A stretch of DNA of 64,000 bases from CAVYXZ01 sp963772595 (GTDB taxonomy: Bacteria; Chloroflexota; Anaerolineae; Aggregatilineales; Phototrophicaceae): positions 1-64,000 of the forward strand of contig CAVYXZ010000009.1 of assembly GCA_963772595.1 (NCBI GenBank). The letters are read 5' to 3'. This document shows positions 63,126 through 64,000 of the stretch, piece after piece; position 1 is the stretch's first letter, and every line of letters starts with the position of its first letter. The position numbers were made by a program, and so were the translations under genes. Under the pieces are notes generated by a model that did no database searches, had not been told where the DNA came from, and saw only the letters and a program-made list of their open reading frames with translations.

Positions 63126-64000
63126 CTACCAGGCAATGGCCTCTGGTACAGGACCGGTCTTGAGCGGTCGCCCGCGTGTGATGTGGAAAATCTCGTTCAG
63201 ACGGTCCAGATGTTCCGGCGCAAGCTGCAAGCTGGCGGCCCGGTCCAGGCCGTCCAACTGCTCGACCGTGCGCACGCCGACAATCGCTGAGGAGACCGCC
63301 GGGTTGGCAAGCACCCAGGCGACCGCGACGACGTGTTCTGGCTCGCCGATCTCGTGGCACAGGGCCGAGAAATCCTCAAACTGTGTGTCGCTCAGGTCCT
63401 TGCCGTATTCACGTTCGACACTGGCGGTCCGGCTGCCTTTGGCCGCCTGTTTCTTACCGGTGAGCAGCCCTCCACCCAGCGGCATATAGGGGATCAGGCC
63501 GATGCCGAAATCCTGCGCCGCCGGGATAATTTCCAGTTCGGGATAGCGGCTGAGCAGGTTGTACTGGCACTGCTCGCTGACGAAACCCATCATGCCCTGC
63601 TGAAGGGCATACATCTGGTACTTGGCGATGGCCCAGCCGGGGAAGTTGCTGGTGCCCATATACAGCACATCGCCGCGCTGGATGAGCTGATCGAAGCTGG
63701 TCCAGAATTCTTCCAGCGTGATCTGGCGGTCCAGGTGATGAATCTGATAGAGGTCGATGTGATCCGTTTGCAAGCGCCGCAGCGATTCGGCCACGTGCTT
63801 GCGCACTTTATACGCCGAGAGGCCGCTCTTCTCGTTAGGGCCTGGTTCAGGCATCATGTGACCGTAGACTTTGGTCGCCAGGACGACCTGATCGCGGTGC
63901 CTCATATCCTGAGCGAACCACTTGCCGATGATCTCCTCGGTCAGGCCGCAGTATTCCGCCCGGCCATAGACGTTGGCCGTATCGAAAAAGTTGATGCCCA
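63126..64000 (-). CDS. Aldo/keto reductase, 5' end outside the window
   Basis: The window holds the last 291 residues; the frame stays open to the edge. Catalytic residues are visible: Asp and Tyr in FFDTANVYG (just before the edge), Lys in LATKVYG and His in YQIHHLD. The C-terminal NADP-binding part includes GVRTVEQLDG and the final AIAW. This looks like a Gfo-YhdN/IolS-type reductase of about 320 residues. It sits at the head of the catabolic operon with 36 bases to the RraA-like gene. A shorter ATG at 63905 would lose the catalytic Asp and Tyr. Confidence 0.9.
   Translation of the reverse strand, partial: GINFFDTANVYGRAEYCGLTEEIIGKWFAQDMRHRDQVVLATKVYGHMMPEPGPNEKSGLSAYKVRKHVAESLRRLQTDHIDLYQIHHLDRQITLEEFWTSFDQLIQRGDVLYMGTSNFPGWAIAKYQMYALQQGMMGFVSEQCQYNLLSRYPELEIIPAAQDFGIGLIPYMPLGGGLLTGKKQAAKGSRTASVEREYGKDLSDTQFEDFSALCHEIGEPEHVVAVAWVLANPAVSSAIVGVRTVEQLDGLDRAASLQLAPEHLDRLNEIFHITRGRPLKTGPVPEAIAW

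Overview
The window looks like a chromosomal segment of a Chloroflexota bacterium, probably from the Anaerolineae side. This is inferred from gene style, not from a marker gene: CAP/LysM, SH3 and L,D-transpeptidase exoproteins with Pro/Thr-rich linkers, TIR-TM-WD40 and kinase/PP2C signalling proteins, high-GC coding sequence, and many short hairpin repeats between genes (GTAGGGGC-type, CCCTCTCC-type and 4-base-loop hairpins). No rRNA, tRNA, CRISPR array or phage structural gene was seen.

Layout. 0-11.7 kb: a zinc alcohol dehydrogenase, a VapBC-like pair, a DUF1269-like protein, an orphan Flp pilin, a CAP-LysM membrane protein, a methyltransferase lacking its SAM-binding loop, a NAL1-like trypsin-fold protease, a YcaQ-type DNA glycosylase, a sugar-acid dehydratase (enolase superfamily), a DUF4386 protein and gatB. 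11.9-19.4 kb: a broken WD40/SH3 exoprotein, a P1 peptidase, a BNR-propeller protein, a divergent MerR/thioredoxin pair with a clear MerR-type promoter, and a GT-C glycosyltransferase. 19.6-23.3 kb: four overlapping EamA transporters. 23.4-24.8 kb: an IS630 element inside a 47-residue gene. 24.8-28.1 kb: a MerB-like protein, a PP2C phosphatase and a divergent kinase. 28.1-36.4 kb: small genes, an HNH endonuclease between direct repeats, a phosphoesterase, a LysM lipoprotein, a TIR-WD40 protein, an SDR and a YkuD transpeptidase. 36.5-49 kb: an EEP-family enzyme, a LysE exporter, a Uma2/antitoxin/PIN cassette, a heterodimeric ABC exporter, a second IS630 element, an SH3 protein, DUF1801, DUF892 and a third ABC exporter. 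49.2-64 kb: mainly sugar-acid and plant-polysaccharide metabolism (amidohydrolase/lactonase, a double UxaA dehydratase, polyol dehydrogenase, Ldh-type dehydrogenase, DUF1932 dehydrogenase, GH39-like hydrolase, RraA-type aldolase, aldo/keto reductase), mostly on the minus strand.

About twenty otherwise well-conserved genes carry single-base frameshifts, and almost all need removal of one extra base. This insertion bias points to residual long-read sequencing errors more than to gene decay. Frameshifted genes are therefore given as whole genes with the break positions noted.

The catabolic genes suggest uptake and oxidation of uronic or aldonic acids: lactone opening, dehydration by the enolase-superfamily and UxaA enzymes, then aldol cleavage by the RraA-like protein. 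The kinase/PP2C/MerB-like cluster, the TIR-WD40 protein and the toxin-antitoxin cassettes are the main regulatory or defence candidates.
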